DNA of 64,000 nucleotides, from assembly GCF_039555335.1 (NCBI RefSeq), contig NC_092647.1, positions 8,997,274 to 9,061,273 of the forward strand. Reading direction: 5' to 3'. The stretch is from Amphiura filiformis (taxonomy: Eukaryota > Echinodermata > Ophiuroidea > Amphilepidida > Amphiuridae). The first letter of the stretch is position 1. Every line of letters starts with the position of its first letter. The notes below the pieces were generated by a model. It searched no databases and was not told where the DNA came from. It saw only the letters and a program-made list of their open reading frames with translations. This document shows, in pieces, positions 26,301-35,315 of this stretch. A program made the translations under genes and the position numbers.

Positions 26301-29300
26301 AAATTTCCAATTTTTGGAAATAAGGGCCAAAAACATGCGTTTTTAGGGTGTTTTTCGTATGCTGTGACAATCAAGCCCAAAGACTAATTTCAAGACTAAT
26401 TTCAGTTTATGCAGTCTAATTTTTGGAAAAGACAAGTTCCATTCTGATAACCGATAATTTAATTAAAGAAACATAAAAAAGTGAAAATTATAGCAAAATT
26501 TCAGCATATACTCAAGATTTTGAATGCTTAGACTTGTTCCAAGTCTTTGATTTTTAGTGACTTGATTGTCAGAAAATATGCAGAAAATGCATGTTTTTGG
26601 CTCTTTTTTCTAGAAATTAGTAAAATAGTGAATTTTTTCTTTTATTGCCAGTTAGGACTAACTAAAGGATTAGGATTGAGCTGTTTCATTTTGCAGAACT
26701 TGATAATATTTTTTTAATCCCAAAAAATTAGTGCTGTATTTTTTTGGAATAGGGAGTAGGGCAGTCATCAAAATTTGATCCACTTATAAATATTACTAGT
26801 AATGCATCAAATTTGGCATCATGATATGTAAACCATGACAAATATCTCCCAAGCCAACCTCTCTTGATAAGGCTTGCTATATACATGCATTCTGAAACAA
26901 ATTTCCATTAAAGTGGTATTTCTTGATTTGAGCATCCTCTTGTTATGATATGGTTCAATAAATATCCACAAAAAACTTATTTCCAAAATGTCCAAAATAA
27001 TTGCATAGCCCAGTGTTGTTTGGGCTGTCAACAATATTTGATATTGTCTACTTGAAAGTCAAGTGACAGAATTTGCAAGAAAGGTGATGTACAAAAACAT
27101 GGTGTACTCCCAATTCAAAAAAAATAATGCAGCACTATTTTTTTTTTTTTTTTTGATTAATTAAAATTATCCTGTTTTGCCAATTTGACAGAAAATGGGT
27201 CAAAAACACACATTTTTGTTACAAAATTCAAAGACTCGGCACACATAAACATACAAAATTTTGAGTATAGGCAATGATTTTGCTCATAAATTCAATATAA
27301 TTGTTATTTTAATAATTGATTATAAAGACATTAGAAAATGTGTTGTCCAAAAATTAGAATGCATAACCTGAAAATAGTCTTAGTGCACTGCAAGTCTTTG
27401 AGCTTGATTGTTACAGCATACAAAAAACACCTTAAAAACACATGTTTTGGGCCAGTATTTCTAAAATGTACCAAATGTTAAAATTTGACTTTCATTGCCA
27501 TTAAGAACTAATTTAAAGTTTAGGATTTAGCAATGCTTCATTTGACAAAACAGGATAATATATTATTAATCCAAAAAATAAATGGCTGTTGATCACAAAG
27601 TGCCCCTTTAATGCAAAGCTATTGAGCCTGTAAATTGTATGTAACCAAATGCCAAAGAAGACTGTTTGTAAAAATAATTTTATAATTCATGTGCTAGTAA
27701 TAATTTTGTTTTGTTTGCAGAGTAAGACATATGTTTGAAACCTCATAAAACAATAAGTTTGAGTAGAGTTCCTACCTCCATAGCACCGCATCAAGAGATT
27801 TGATTGGATACAGATATATATTAGTAAGCACCATCTTGTTCCCAGCATTCCTTGCAGCCTCAACACCTCTAGCAATTCCTCTATCCCCATGGCAACCAAC
27901 ATCAATCTTTGATGCAAATGCAGAGCCTTCTAAATCAGAGCTGACAACTTTGCCCAATACATTCATCTCTGATTGATCTTTTCCTTGCATCTCAGTTTTG
28001 TGAGGAGGATGGGAATTTTCTAGCAAAATGTTTGCCCTGTCATTGTCAGCAGCTGTTTCATGTACCATAGTTTCACCTTTATCAATGGCTTCATCTTTGT
28101 TAGCATTCTCCATCTCCTTGTTTTTTACATTTACATCATTTGTGATAGGAGATGCTGATAAGCTTGACCGTTTAACAAAACAGTCCTGGATGAACTGAAG
28201 GAAATGGTCAGCGTCTTGTTTAGTGGACATGTAACCAAATGAGATGCTAATAGAGCCAGTGGGTTGTCCATTTATGATGTCCATATCATCACCACAAACA
28301 TGCCCAGCCTGCAATAGAAGAGAAGAAATGCATGCATCAACAATAAGTCATTACATTTTTGACAGCCACAAAAGTGATAGCCTGCAACACCCACATGTTT
28401 CTTTTATTCCATTAACCTTAGCAATAAGTGGTGCAATACTATTAGTTTGTTGGCATCTACAGCTCCTGAACAAATGAGACCCTCATATCGAAACAGACCA
28501 CTTCGCGGCTAGCTTCATTGGCAGATAACAATGAAAGAAGATGGAAAAATATAAAGAAAATAAAAAGAATTTTGAGCTTGTTTTGCCTCATAAAACATTT
28601 TTACTGTATCTGATTTCAACAAGTAAGGTGTCATTTTCAAGCTAAAAAGCAGCAGTTTTTCCTAGTGTTTAAATCTCCATTTTCATTTCTGCCGCGAGGT
28701 GGTCTGTTTCGATGTGATGGGTCACAAATGTTCCTTCCATCGTGCTTTGCCAAAAGCACTGGGTATAAAAGTTCCCGGCCTGATATCATAGTCATATGAC
28801 CATTCAGTTGCACAACAGACCTCAATACAGTTCAAATGACCTTAACAGTAGGCCTACCTACCACTTTATTGCTCCATGTTCTATCTGCTCTGAAATATTA
28901 TATAGACTGTAATATTCTTGTTGATTTCTTCATCATTTAGTTGCTTTGTGATGGTTTTATGGCAAATGTTCAAATAAATGAGAGCAATTTTATTTTAACA
29001 TGGGAACTACATACAAACCATATGATGACTGTAAAGGTAGTGTATCATGGAAAAATAAGATACACAAGAATTATAATGAAAAATGTGGGCATTCAAATCT
29101 GACTTTTTATATTGTGTTTTAAGAAAAATGCCAGTGATTGAGATTGATGGTATTGGCAGTTTGCAATTCATGTTGAAATCACTGTGGTATTTCATTGTTT
29201 ACAAATCACAGCCGCTTATTACATATCCCATGTGGTCTTACAAAGAAAATTCTCTTTCACAGCTGGCTTGATTTTGCTCAAATCACACAAAACCAGAGTG

Positions 29301-32300
29301 AGTGTAATCAAACTGTCTGCAGAAGAGACTGACAGGAAAAGGTTTTGACTTCTTCGCTTCAGTTTAATATGACGACAAATAATGTAATGAGAAAACAAGG
29401 TCTGCACGCTATGTTAAGTTATGAAGTATGCTGCCTTGTGCAGCTCTTCAGGTTCCATGAGGGATCTATGCATATAGGCTGTATGGGTAGGTACATGTTT
29501 CTGCTGTGGCTTCTCCTGTATGGTTCTTCATCATTTCTACCCAAAGCTTATGAACAATAAACAATGCCTAATATTTTGAAGATTAACTTTTCCAAATCAG
29601 TAAGAGCTAAGAAAGTGTGTTTAATCATTGTATGTTTACATTATATACACCTGTGTGTGTTGAATCATTGCATACTTGCATGTGTGTATAAGTTACCTGT
29701 GTTGAATCATTGCATGCTTGCATGTGTGTATAAGTTACCTGTGTTGAATCATTGCATGCTTGCATGTGTGTATGATTTACCTGTGTTGAATCATTGCATG
29801 CTTGCATGTGTGTATGATTTACCTGTGTTGAATCATTGCATGCTTGCATGTGTGTATGATTTACCTGTGTTGAATCATTGCACGATTGCATGTGTGTATG
29901 ATTTACCTGTGTTGAATCATTGCACGATTGCATGTGTGTATAAGTTACCTGTGTTGAATCATTGCATGCTTGCATGTGTGTATGATTTACCTGTGTTGAA
30001 TCATTGCATGCTTGCATGTGTGTATGATTTACCTGTGTTGAATCATTGCATGCTTGCATGTGTGTATGATTTACCTGTGTTGAATCATTGCATGCTTGCA
30101 TGTGTGTATAAGTTACCTGTGTTGAATCATTGCATGCTTACATGTGTGTATGATTTACCTGTGTTGAATCATTGCATGCTTGCATGTGTGTATGATTTAC
30201 CTGTGTGTGTTGAATCATTGCATGCTTACATGTGTGTATGATTTACATGTGTTGAATCATTGCATGCTTGCATGTGTGTATGATTTACCTGTGTGTGTTG
30301 AATCATTGCATGCTTGTATGTGTGTATGATTTACCTGTGTTGAATCATTGCATGCTTGCATGTGTGTATGATTTACCTGTGTTGAATCATTGCATGCTTA
30401 CATGTGTGTATGGTTTACCTGTGTTGAATCATTGCATGCTTGCATGTGTGTATAAGTTACCTGTGTTGAATCATTGCATGCTTGCATGTGTGTATGATTT
30501 ACCTGTGTTGAATCATTGCATGCTTGCATGTGTGTATGATTTACATGTGTTGAATCATTGCATGCTTGCATGTGTGTATGATTTACATGTGTTGAATCAT
30601 TGCATGCTTGCATGTGTGTATGATTTACATGTGTTGAATCATTGCATGCTTGCATGTGTGTATGATTTACCTGTGTGTGTTGAATCATTGCATGCTTGCA
30701 TGTGTGTATGATTTACCTGTGTTGAATCATTGCATGCTTGCATGTGTGTATGATTTACCTGTGTGTGTTGAATCATTGCATGCTTGCATGTGTGTATGAT
30801 TTACCTGTGTTGAATCATTGCATGCTTGCATGTGTGTATGATTTACCTGTGTTGAATCATTGCATGCTTGCATGTGTGTATGATTTACCTGTGTTGAATC
30901 ATTGCATGCGTGCATGTGTGTATGATTTACCTGTGTTGAATCATTGCATGCTTGCATGTGTGTATGATTTACCTGTGTTGAATCATTGCATGCTTGCATG
31001 TGTGTATGATTTACCTGATAGTTGTCCTTAACCTGTTGTGATGACAAATCCAGGTACATCTGACACGCCCCTGTATTACAGAAGCAACCTGTACGTAGAT
31101 GAATGTCATGTAACGCTGCCAGCGAATCCACCTGTCACAAGGAGAAATGAAGTCATCAGCAATATGTACCACTGAATAATGCAGCATTTTTTTACAATGA
31201 TATGAAGCAGATTTGACCAAGTCTTTTTGGCATTCTTAGGACAGTAAAATTAATTGAATATTCAAAAGTTAAAAATTCACATAGTTCTATGGCTAATTTA
31301 TTAAGTTATGTGGGTGTGTGAGAGACATAGACAATGGTTAAGCTATATTATATAGGCCTATATCATGTGGTTAACATACTTAGATTTGACCAATTCATTT
31401 TTGGCATTCTTAGGACAGCTAAATTAATTATTAATGAATCTTCAAAAATTCATGTAAGCCTATGCCCAAATTACTAAGTTAAAAATCTTGCAAGCAAGTT
31501 CAAGGTATGATACTATAATATAATACTTGTGAGGGCACAATTTACTTGGTCCTAATCACAAGCACATGGTGTAGGATATTTTAGTTTGATAATTGTCTAA
31601 AAAGTGGTGCTAGGTGCCAATCTATTTTCTAGTTTCCATGGTATTTCTAAAATTTCTTTTGACCTTCAACATGGTTAAGTTAACTATATCTTTTCTTTGA
31701 TGTGCACAACACAAGACCCATCTGTGCTTTAAATAGAAGATTGCAAATATGAGACAAGAATTCTTTGTATTGATACGTGTCTTTGAATAGATTGTAGTAT
31801 GTGGGTACTTCGGGGAGACAGTGGCATAGTGGTCTAAGACTTCATTTGTTATGTCTACAAACTAACCTCAGCATAGCCCACAAACTCTCCATTTGGTCTG
31901 AGAAGATTAAAATTGATGATTGGTCCTTGCATGTTGTTATCATCAAACCTGTTATGACAGTACAGTCTAGCAACTGACATTCCATTACCATGACGATATG
32001 CTGCCATGTTGTTATGAACATACTTAGCTAGGGTGAAGGTGTGTTGCTGAATTGAACTCATACTTCCTGCAGAAGATTATACAGTAATATAAGCCTTCTC
32101 ATATTTTACATTTTCTAATCACATTCAAATATTTTGCCCTGCTTGATCACAATTGTATTAGAGTGTAGTGATTTCTGCAACTGTATGGTGGTTTCATGTC
32201 TACTCAATCAATATTTGCCTAGGCTTTATCTCCACAAAAGATGGTGGCACACTTTCTCAAGCTTGTCAATGGGACTAATTAATGAACCAAAGTAGGGAGG

Positions 32301-35300
32301 TAAAAATAGAAGCTCATCAGAAACTGCAGGTATTGGCAATACCCAGTATAGCAAACTAATTACAAACTGATAGAAAGCAAACCATCAAATTATTCAGTCC
32401 ATCAACATACTCAACTAATTACTTCTCATTGAAATTTAAAAAAAACAAGTGTTTATTCATCAAAACACACATCAATTTTCCATTCACTATATCACTCTCT
32501 TACTGACTCACTGAATTCACTCTCAATCAGTGTACAGATGACATACCAGCTAATCTTTGCAATACATCCAAGCCATGCCTCACTGCTACTATGTCTAGAA
32601 ATGGCACTGTTCCATCTTCAAACCTGAATCAATGAGAAATTGAAAAACATGAAAATTCAAAGATCAAAATAATGAAGAAAACATGTTTGATTCATTTTCA
32701 CTAGCGGAATGCTCGCGCCCACACGGACCTCCGCTAGTTGAGTAAAAGAAAGCAATTACAAAAACGGGAAGAATCGCTGAACATATATATTACATGTTGA
32801 CAGAGACTTTTATAGGCCTATATAGGGCCTAAATGGCTTTCTTTCCTCCCGTACCATTACAATATTTATAGTCTTTGTAGGCCTAATCCCATTATCCCAT
32901 TCTGTATACCATCAACCATAACCCCGTACGCAAGGTTGGCTATGCCCACCCGTGTGTGCAAGTCAAGTGGCGTGCGGTGTGTATGCCGACGCGCTAATGA
33001 TGGCACAATTTCTGCTATATATTAGCCCGAAAAACTCACTTTCTTACTGATTTTGAGGCCAACTCTTGACCATTTTCAACCAAATAAAGTGAAATGCATT
33101 CCCCATATATTCCTCAATCTCACGTATGAATATCATTGGCGACATTTGGATCCAAACTGATGGAGCCTTTCGATCTTCATACATACAAACATACAACTTT
33201 TGGCTATTTATAGTAAGATGGTGCAGAGGATCAATTATTTGATATATTGTCCAATATATTTGTGAACCATCCTCTACCATTACCTTGTTAACATTGTGTA
33301 AAAACATTTCATTTTCTTTCTTATGACACTCCAAAATATGAGTATTATTAGTTTATCCATGCATCCATGATCCTTCCTTACCATTCTGCTAGAGATTTCT
33401 TTGGAGCATGAAATTGTTCTCCACTTAAGTACGCCAACACGGTTCCTCCACCAAAATAGACCTTCCTCAGAACCTGTTCAGCATCCTTCCTGACAATCAA
33501 AGCACCTAACCCAGTCGGGAATCCAAACATCTTGTAGAATGATACAGTGATAAAGTCAGCCATGCAATTACTTAAATCCAGCTGTGATGTGGAGGCCAAT
33601 GCTGCAGCATCAAGTACAACATACCAGTTACTATTGGAACAGTTCAGGGTATATGAGAGTTGACCTTGCTTGACCTTTGTACACCAACTCAATGGATACT
33701 TGCGCCCTGAGAAGTTTGACTGCCCAGGATAAGCAAACAGACAATTACTGGTTCCAGTCTGTGAGTTCTGAAGATGATATGATGATGGAGCACCATCTTG
33801 TAAAATTTGATCTATCTTTTCTGTTGAGATCGCAGCTACTTGAGCTCCTTTTTCCTTGGCATTTTCTCGCATCCCAATAACAGATGTGTGGTTGTCCTCT
33901 AGGTAGCAAAATAATCCAGATGAAACATTCCTACATTGGTGGTCAGGATTGCCAGGAGACGCTGATGTATCTTGGGTTGTTTCCATTGCATTATGGGTAG
34001 AGTCTGATGCATTATGGGTAGAGTCTGATGCATTATGGGTAGAGTCTGATGCATTATGGGTAGAGCCTGATACATTACATCCTGACCAGTCAAATGTATT
34101 TGCCAGAAGCTTAAGAGCACCAGTACAACCAGAAGTAAATATCACGCTGTGAAGATCTGGTGTTGTGTTGAAATGTTGCAGAATTCTGAAAAGTTAAAAA
34201 AAAATAGTGGAAACTCATGTTAAACTTTAATGTTGTTGTTGATATATATTCTTTGAAATACATGAATTATATTATTTTGTGACATTTCAATTAATTTGTC
34301 ATATATGTGATATGAAATGTCCACATATTTCTTGTAGTAATTTGTTAGCATACACAGAACAGTAGAACTACACAGGGGCCTAAGCCTCCTCACTTTGGTG
34401 GGGTGTTTGTAAAAGCCACCTGAGACATATGTTTCTCACATTCAATGGTAGTACAGATACCAAGTACATGAATCAGATGTTACTCTACACAAATAAAAGC
34501 ATAACCGCTATGGGGAATCTTCGGTATCATCCTCATTCTTTTCTGCTGCATCCTTCTTCATCTTTCTTTCTTTCTTTCTTTTGTCAATCACATAATGAGC
34601 CATAGACATAGTAGCACTGGTCATTCATAAGCTCATGAATATGCGATGTGTGTGATCCAATCATGTTTTATTATTTGTAAAAATGCAAAATGCAAATTGA
34701 GGCCATTAACAATTAACAAAATATGTAATTGTTCCAGCGTAAATATTAGTAACCTCCGTACGTGCCACATTGTATGTCGAACTGCACACACACGCACTGG
34801 CCACCCTTTGGGCCAGGATATTCCTCGGTTAAGGTTCCAAAGGCAAAATGTTTAGATTTTACACAATGCCCTCCATATAACCAATGCGCAATTACTAACC
34901 TCTATTAAATAGTACCATTTGGGTGATGTGAAATGTTTGATGCAGTGTCCACCTCTTGAGATGTAGGCCTATACAAGTACTATTTAGGGAAAGTTTTATC
35001 ATAGGTTAAGCTTTGCAGGAACATATAGGAGTATGAGTGCATATATAGGGGTGTGTGCACCAAGCCTCTTGTGTGCACCATTGGTAATTGTCATATTAAA
35101 GCCAGGATTATGCACTCATTATGCAACTGCGTTGATATTATCAACCCCATGCACCTACCTATATCTGACTTGCTCTACAGTGTCCATACTAAGCCGACTG
35201 CTGCTACTGCCACTGTGTGGATTGCCGTAAACATTGTGCATTAAGTCTTCATGGTAATTTGTTAGCTGACTTGCAGCATACAGTGTAGTGCCTGTATGAT

Positions 35301-35315
35301 CCAGATATGTTATTC
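14261..35315 (-). CDS. MOCOS: Molybdenum cofactor sulfurase, gene span (first exon missing)
   Basis: Twelve exons on the - strand together encode about 910 residues, close to the usual ~890. The N-terminal NifS/cysteine-desulfurase-like domain uses PLP to move sulfur from cysteine. Visible here are YLDHTGTTLY, VYGNPHS, NHTSVIGMR, the PLP-lysine block SFYKMFGFPTGLGAL, and the persulfide-forming loop RTGCFCNTGAC. The C-terminal MOSC region, which binds molybdenum cofactor, has LYPIKSLDA, RGLLYDRHWM, VCGDR and CTRCQMIC. The enzyme sulfurates Mo cofactor for xanthine dehydrogenase and aldehyde oxidase in the cytosol. Exon phases agree at every junction except one (27776/27787). The exon with the start codon and the first ~30-50 residues was not found upstream. 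Two introns hold arrays that copy their own donor sites. Confidence 0.95.
15278..15382 (-). CDS. MOCOS: MOCOS exon, MOSC cysteine motif
   Basis: Acceptor TTGTAG and donor GTAAGT bound 105 bp in phase 0. It encodes VGGLCTRCQMICINQDTAER followed by SKEPLMTLTTFRGKR. The CxRCQMICI motif is the hallmark of the MOSC domain end (human GPCHRCQMICID). The preceding exon ends at 19991, so the intron is 4.6 kb, almost all tandem array. Confidence 0.95.
15383..15881 (-). other. MOCOS intron, unique 3' part
   Basis: About 500 bp lie between the 40-bp array and the acceptor at 15383. I see no repeats or coding signal in it. Confidence 0.6.
17639..17842 (-). mobile_element. SINE-like insertion inside the 40-bp array
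   Basis: Non-array sequence interrupts a unit. On the + strand it begins with four TTTG units and 'tacccaggtgggtcc'. Read on the - strand it therefore ends in an AAAC tail, as at 2287-2347. No clear target duplication is seen. Confidence 0.6.
19985..19996 (-). promoter_or_regulatory. Native 5' splice site of the MOCOS exon ending 19991
   Basis: The donor is TTCATG|GTAGGT, with the cut between 19991 and 19990. The position is fixed by homology: QVFM|VGGLCTRCQ aligns without gap to human RFQVLGPCHRCQ, and both flanking exons are in phase 0. The downstream array repeats this same motif every 40 bp. Confidence 0.85.
19991..20268 (-). CDS. MOCOS: MOCOS exon, MOSC domain
   Basis: Acceptor TTTATACAG opens a 278-bp exon encoding SLAQESPYLLLNRSSCKVLL, later LLGRFRGNFVID and FQEDKWKKMQIG. 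It matches the family pattern SLVNEAQYLLIN...LRFRANIIING...EEEKWDEISIG. It enters with two bases of a split codon and leaves in phase 0. Its last 24 nt are the template for the neighbouring array, and the open frame runs on into the array for about four units. Confidence 0.95.
20269..21394 (-). other. MOCOS intron
   Basis: It contains a TTTG-rich SINE-like fragment (20664-20735) and a degenerate G-rich segment (20740-21290) with 'ggggtctccagaa' repeated near 20825 and 21240, resembling a decayed hAT-like element. A 60-bp region near 20895-20960 holds two copies of 'catgcacttatagaaaataa'. Confidence 0.5.
21395..21513 (-). CDS. MOCOS: MOCOS exon, MOSC N-terminal region
   Basis: Acceptor TTTTGACAG and donor GTAAGA bound 119 bp. 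It encodes VEMLDCGDTVAEWLSSALGK and then SCRLLQQNDNFKRDCKFKE, aligned with the family's STYDCGEKISSWLSTFFGRP. The phases (one base at each end) join cleanly to both neighbours. Confidence 0.93.
21547..22645. mobile_element. DNA transposon with palindromic internal sites, in MOCOS intron
   Basis: The left end TAAGGTCGTGTTCTCATTA is complementary to the right end that finishes 'gtgagaacgcgccctta'. Subterminal palindromes such as GTGGTCTCGA..TCGAGACCAC (22519-22551) and GTGGACTCGAT..ATCGAGTCCAC (22581-22607) recur at both sides. There is no transposase frame, so it is probably a non-autonomous element. Confidence 0.65.
22818..23281. mobile_element. MITE with 34-bp inverted ends, in MOCOS intron
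   Basis: The ends GGGGCTGGCATTTTCTTCTT and the complementary 'cgaagaaaatgccagcccc' enclose repeats of 'aggggg(t)tat/cata'. It has no coding capacity. Confidence 0.7.
23282..24990 (-). other. MOCOS intron, remainder
   Basis: 'tacagggtg' occurs twice near 23972 and 23993, and 'tagggtgtcccaaa' near 24164 resembles the TIR of the mariner-like element at 56354. A short ccaccaccacatccc tandem lies at 24585-24625. No exon is recognised. Confidence 0.45.
24991..25087 (-). CDS. MOCOS: MOCOS exon, MOSC N-terminal region
   Basis: Acceptor TTTCTTATTAG and donor GTAAGT bound 97 bp. It encodes LKTLEVPLKTSQVAGGQVTV and SKLCHSKVCGDR. VCGDR is conserved in the MOSC N-terminal beta-barrel (human VCADRV). Phases agree with the exons at 25825 and 21395. 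Confidence 0.93.
25088..25824 (-). other. MOCOS intron
   Basis: 737 bp; I see no element or array in it. Confidence 0.6.
25825..25987 (-). CDS. MOCOS: MOCOS exon, MOSC N-terminal region
   Basis: Acceptor TTTGCTGTACAG and donor GTAAGG bound 163 bp. It encodes VCEWELGPRGLLYDRHWMIV, NSSGVCLSQKRESKMCLIKP and DIDLNTGMMTLTYPG. It is nearly colinear with human WPVGNQGLLYDRSWMVV...VCLSQKQEPRLCLIQP. By homology it must enter in phase 0, which conflicts with the best-looking upstream donor. Confidence 0.95.
26192..26758. mobile_element. Palindromic non-autonomous transposon, uninterrupted copy
   Basis: The ends TACTCCCTATTCCAGAAAAA and the complement '(t)ggaatagggagta' enclose 567 bp. The inverted halves share 'atcctaatcctttag', 'aaaacatg(c)' and 'caatcaagccc'. 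The same element occurs at 55167-56303, where it carries an LTR insertion. This copy shows the empty site ('catatactcaag'). Confidence 0.8.
27105..27595. mobile_element. Diverged second copy of the palindromic transposon
   Basis: It starts TACTCCCAATTCAAAAA and contains reverse-oriented versions of the same internal motifs (for example 'ttgattgttacagcatac'). It is more decayed than the copy at 26192. Confidence 0.6.
27787..28308 (-). CDS. MOCOS: MOCOS exon, hinge between desulfurase and MOSC domains
   Basis: Acceptor CTTCTATTGCAG opens AGHVCGDDMDIINGQPTGSI, then SISFGYMSTKQDADHFLQFI, the end of the NifS-like domain. About 110 low-conservation Ser/Glu/Asp/Lys-rich linker residues follow, and then VLTNIYLYPIKSLDA, the start of MOSC. 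Length varies in this linker across the family. The 3' end is uncertain. Ending at 27787 (GCG|GTGCTA, weak donor) keeps the frame. Ending at 27776 (AG|GTAGGA, good donor) would shift it. Confidence 0.88.
28309..29624 (-). other. MOCOS intron, unique 3' part
   Basis: About 1.3 kb separates the 42-bp array from the exon at 28308. No gene or transposon ends are recognised. Confidence 0.55.
29625..31014 (-). repeat. 42-bp minisatellite starting at the MOCOS 5' splice site
   Basis: There are 32 clear tandem units plus one diverged unit at the far end (29625-29655). On the - strand a unit reads GTAAATCATACACACATG, then CAAGCATGCAATGATT, then CAACACAG. The first unit begins at intron base +1 of the exon ending at 31015. 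Unit length is 42 bp, or 14 codons, and each clean unit translates in frame as VNHTHMQACNDSTQ. Variants include GTAACT for GTAAAT, CACATG for CACAG, and five units with an extra CACA (+4 bp), which breaks frame. Open frames on both strands here are products of the repeat. Confidence 0.95.
31009..31020 (-). promoter_or_regulatory. Native 5' splice site of the MOCOS exon ending 31015
   Basis: The donor is CTATCAG|GTAAAT, with the cut between 31015 and 31014. It is fixed by the join VKDNYQ|AGHVCGDD, which matches human VRKHFQAGHVCGDN. The motif CAG|GTAAAT then recurs in most downstream array units. Confidence 0.88.
31015..31131 (-). CDS. MOCOS: MOCOS exon, persulfide-cysteine loop
   Basis: Acceptor TTGTGACAG opens a 117-bp phase-0 exon encoding VDSLAALHDIHLRTGCFCNT, GACQMYLDLSSQ and QVKDNYQ. 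RTGCFCNTGAC contains the conserved cysteine that carries the persulfide in Mo-cofactor sulfurases. The same frame stays open through five clean units of the following array. Confidence 0.95.
31132..31866 (-). other. MOCOS intron
   Basis: 735 bp. A motif 'tttttggcattcttaggacag' appears at about 31225 and 31398 with related flanks, an old local duplication. Nothing else is seen. Confidence 0.55.
31867..32066 (-). CDS. MOCOS: MOCOS exon, NifS-like domain
   Basis: Acceptor TCTTCTGCAG and donor GTTAGT bound 200 bp. It encodes SMSSIQQHTFTLAKYVHNNM and later NMQGPIINFNLLRPNGEFVG and YAE. It is colinear with human NIKQHTFTLAQYTYVAL...VQGPIINFNVLDDKGNIIGYSQ. Phases agree on both sides. Confidence 0.95.
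32067..32546 (-). other. MOCOS intron
   Basis: 480 bp; nothing notable. Confidence 0.6.
32547..32623 (-). CDS. MOCOS: MOCOS exon, NifS-like domain
   Basis: Acceptor CATTGATTCAG and donor GTATGT bound this 77-bp exon encoding FEDGTVPFLDIVAVRHGLDV and LQRLA. It matches human RFEDGTISFLDVIALKHGFDTLERL. The split tryptophan codon (TG|G) joins it to the exon ending at 33382. Confidence 0.95.
32624..33381 (-). other. MOCOS intron
   Basis: 758 bp. A small hairpin with arms CTAGCGGA/TCCGCTAG lies at 32702-32739. The 96-codon - strand frame at 33044-33334 has no family resemblance. Confidence 0.5.
33382..34185 (-). CDS. MOCOS: MOCOS large exon, PLP-binding part of NifS-like domain
   Basis: Acceptor AACTTTTCAG and donor GTAAGG bound 804 bp, about 268 codons. 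In order it contains LHSVIFTSGCTGALKLLANT (PLP phosphate region), a 21-bp in-frame tandem repeat, FCYLEDNHTSVIGMR, LFAYPGQSNFSG, PLSW, VVLDAAALAST (PLP aspartate), SFYKMFGFPTGLGALIV (PLP lysine) and YFGGGTVLAYLSGEQFHAPK. The protein is longer than vertebrate MOCOS here by roughly 40 residues because of the repeat insertion between FDW and FCYLED. Confidence 0.96.
33979..34078 (-). repeat. 21-bp coding tandem repeat in MOCOS exon
   Basis: There are four near-identical 21-bp copies ('gcattatgggtagagtctga' on +) plus flanking partials. They translate as repeated STHNASD in frame. They sit in a surface-loop position just after the first PLP motif, where the family has a short variable loop. Confidence 0.92.
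34186..35158 (-). other. MOCOS intron
   Basis: 973 bp; only a short tttc run (34565-34580) is notable. Confidence 0.6.
35159..35315 (-). CDS. MOCOS: MOCOS exon, N-terminal part of NifS-like domain
   Basis: Acceptor AAAATCATTTCAG and donor GTAGGT bound 157 bp. It encodes ITYLDHTGTTLYAASQLTNY, HEDLMHNVYGNPHSGSSSSR and LSMDTVEQVRY. It aligns with human VYLDHAGATLF...NTYGNPHSQNISSKLTHDTVEQVRYR. It begins two bases into a codon, so at least one upstream coding exon exists. I could not recognise that exon on the - strand between 35316 and 49079. Confidence 0.95.

Larger units (their letters stand above)
25988..27775 (-). other. MOCOS intron with two palindromic transposon copies
   Basis: Apart from the two related elements listed separately the intron is AT-rich and holds no recognisable coding sequence. 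Confidence 0.6.

Noticed and set aside
29564..30241. 225-codon + strand ORF with repeated LPVLNHCMLACVYD
   Set aside because: It is the antisense frame of the 42-bp minisatellite, whose length is divisible by three and stop-free on both strands. No gene-like flanks exist.
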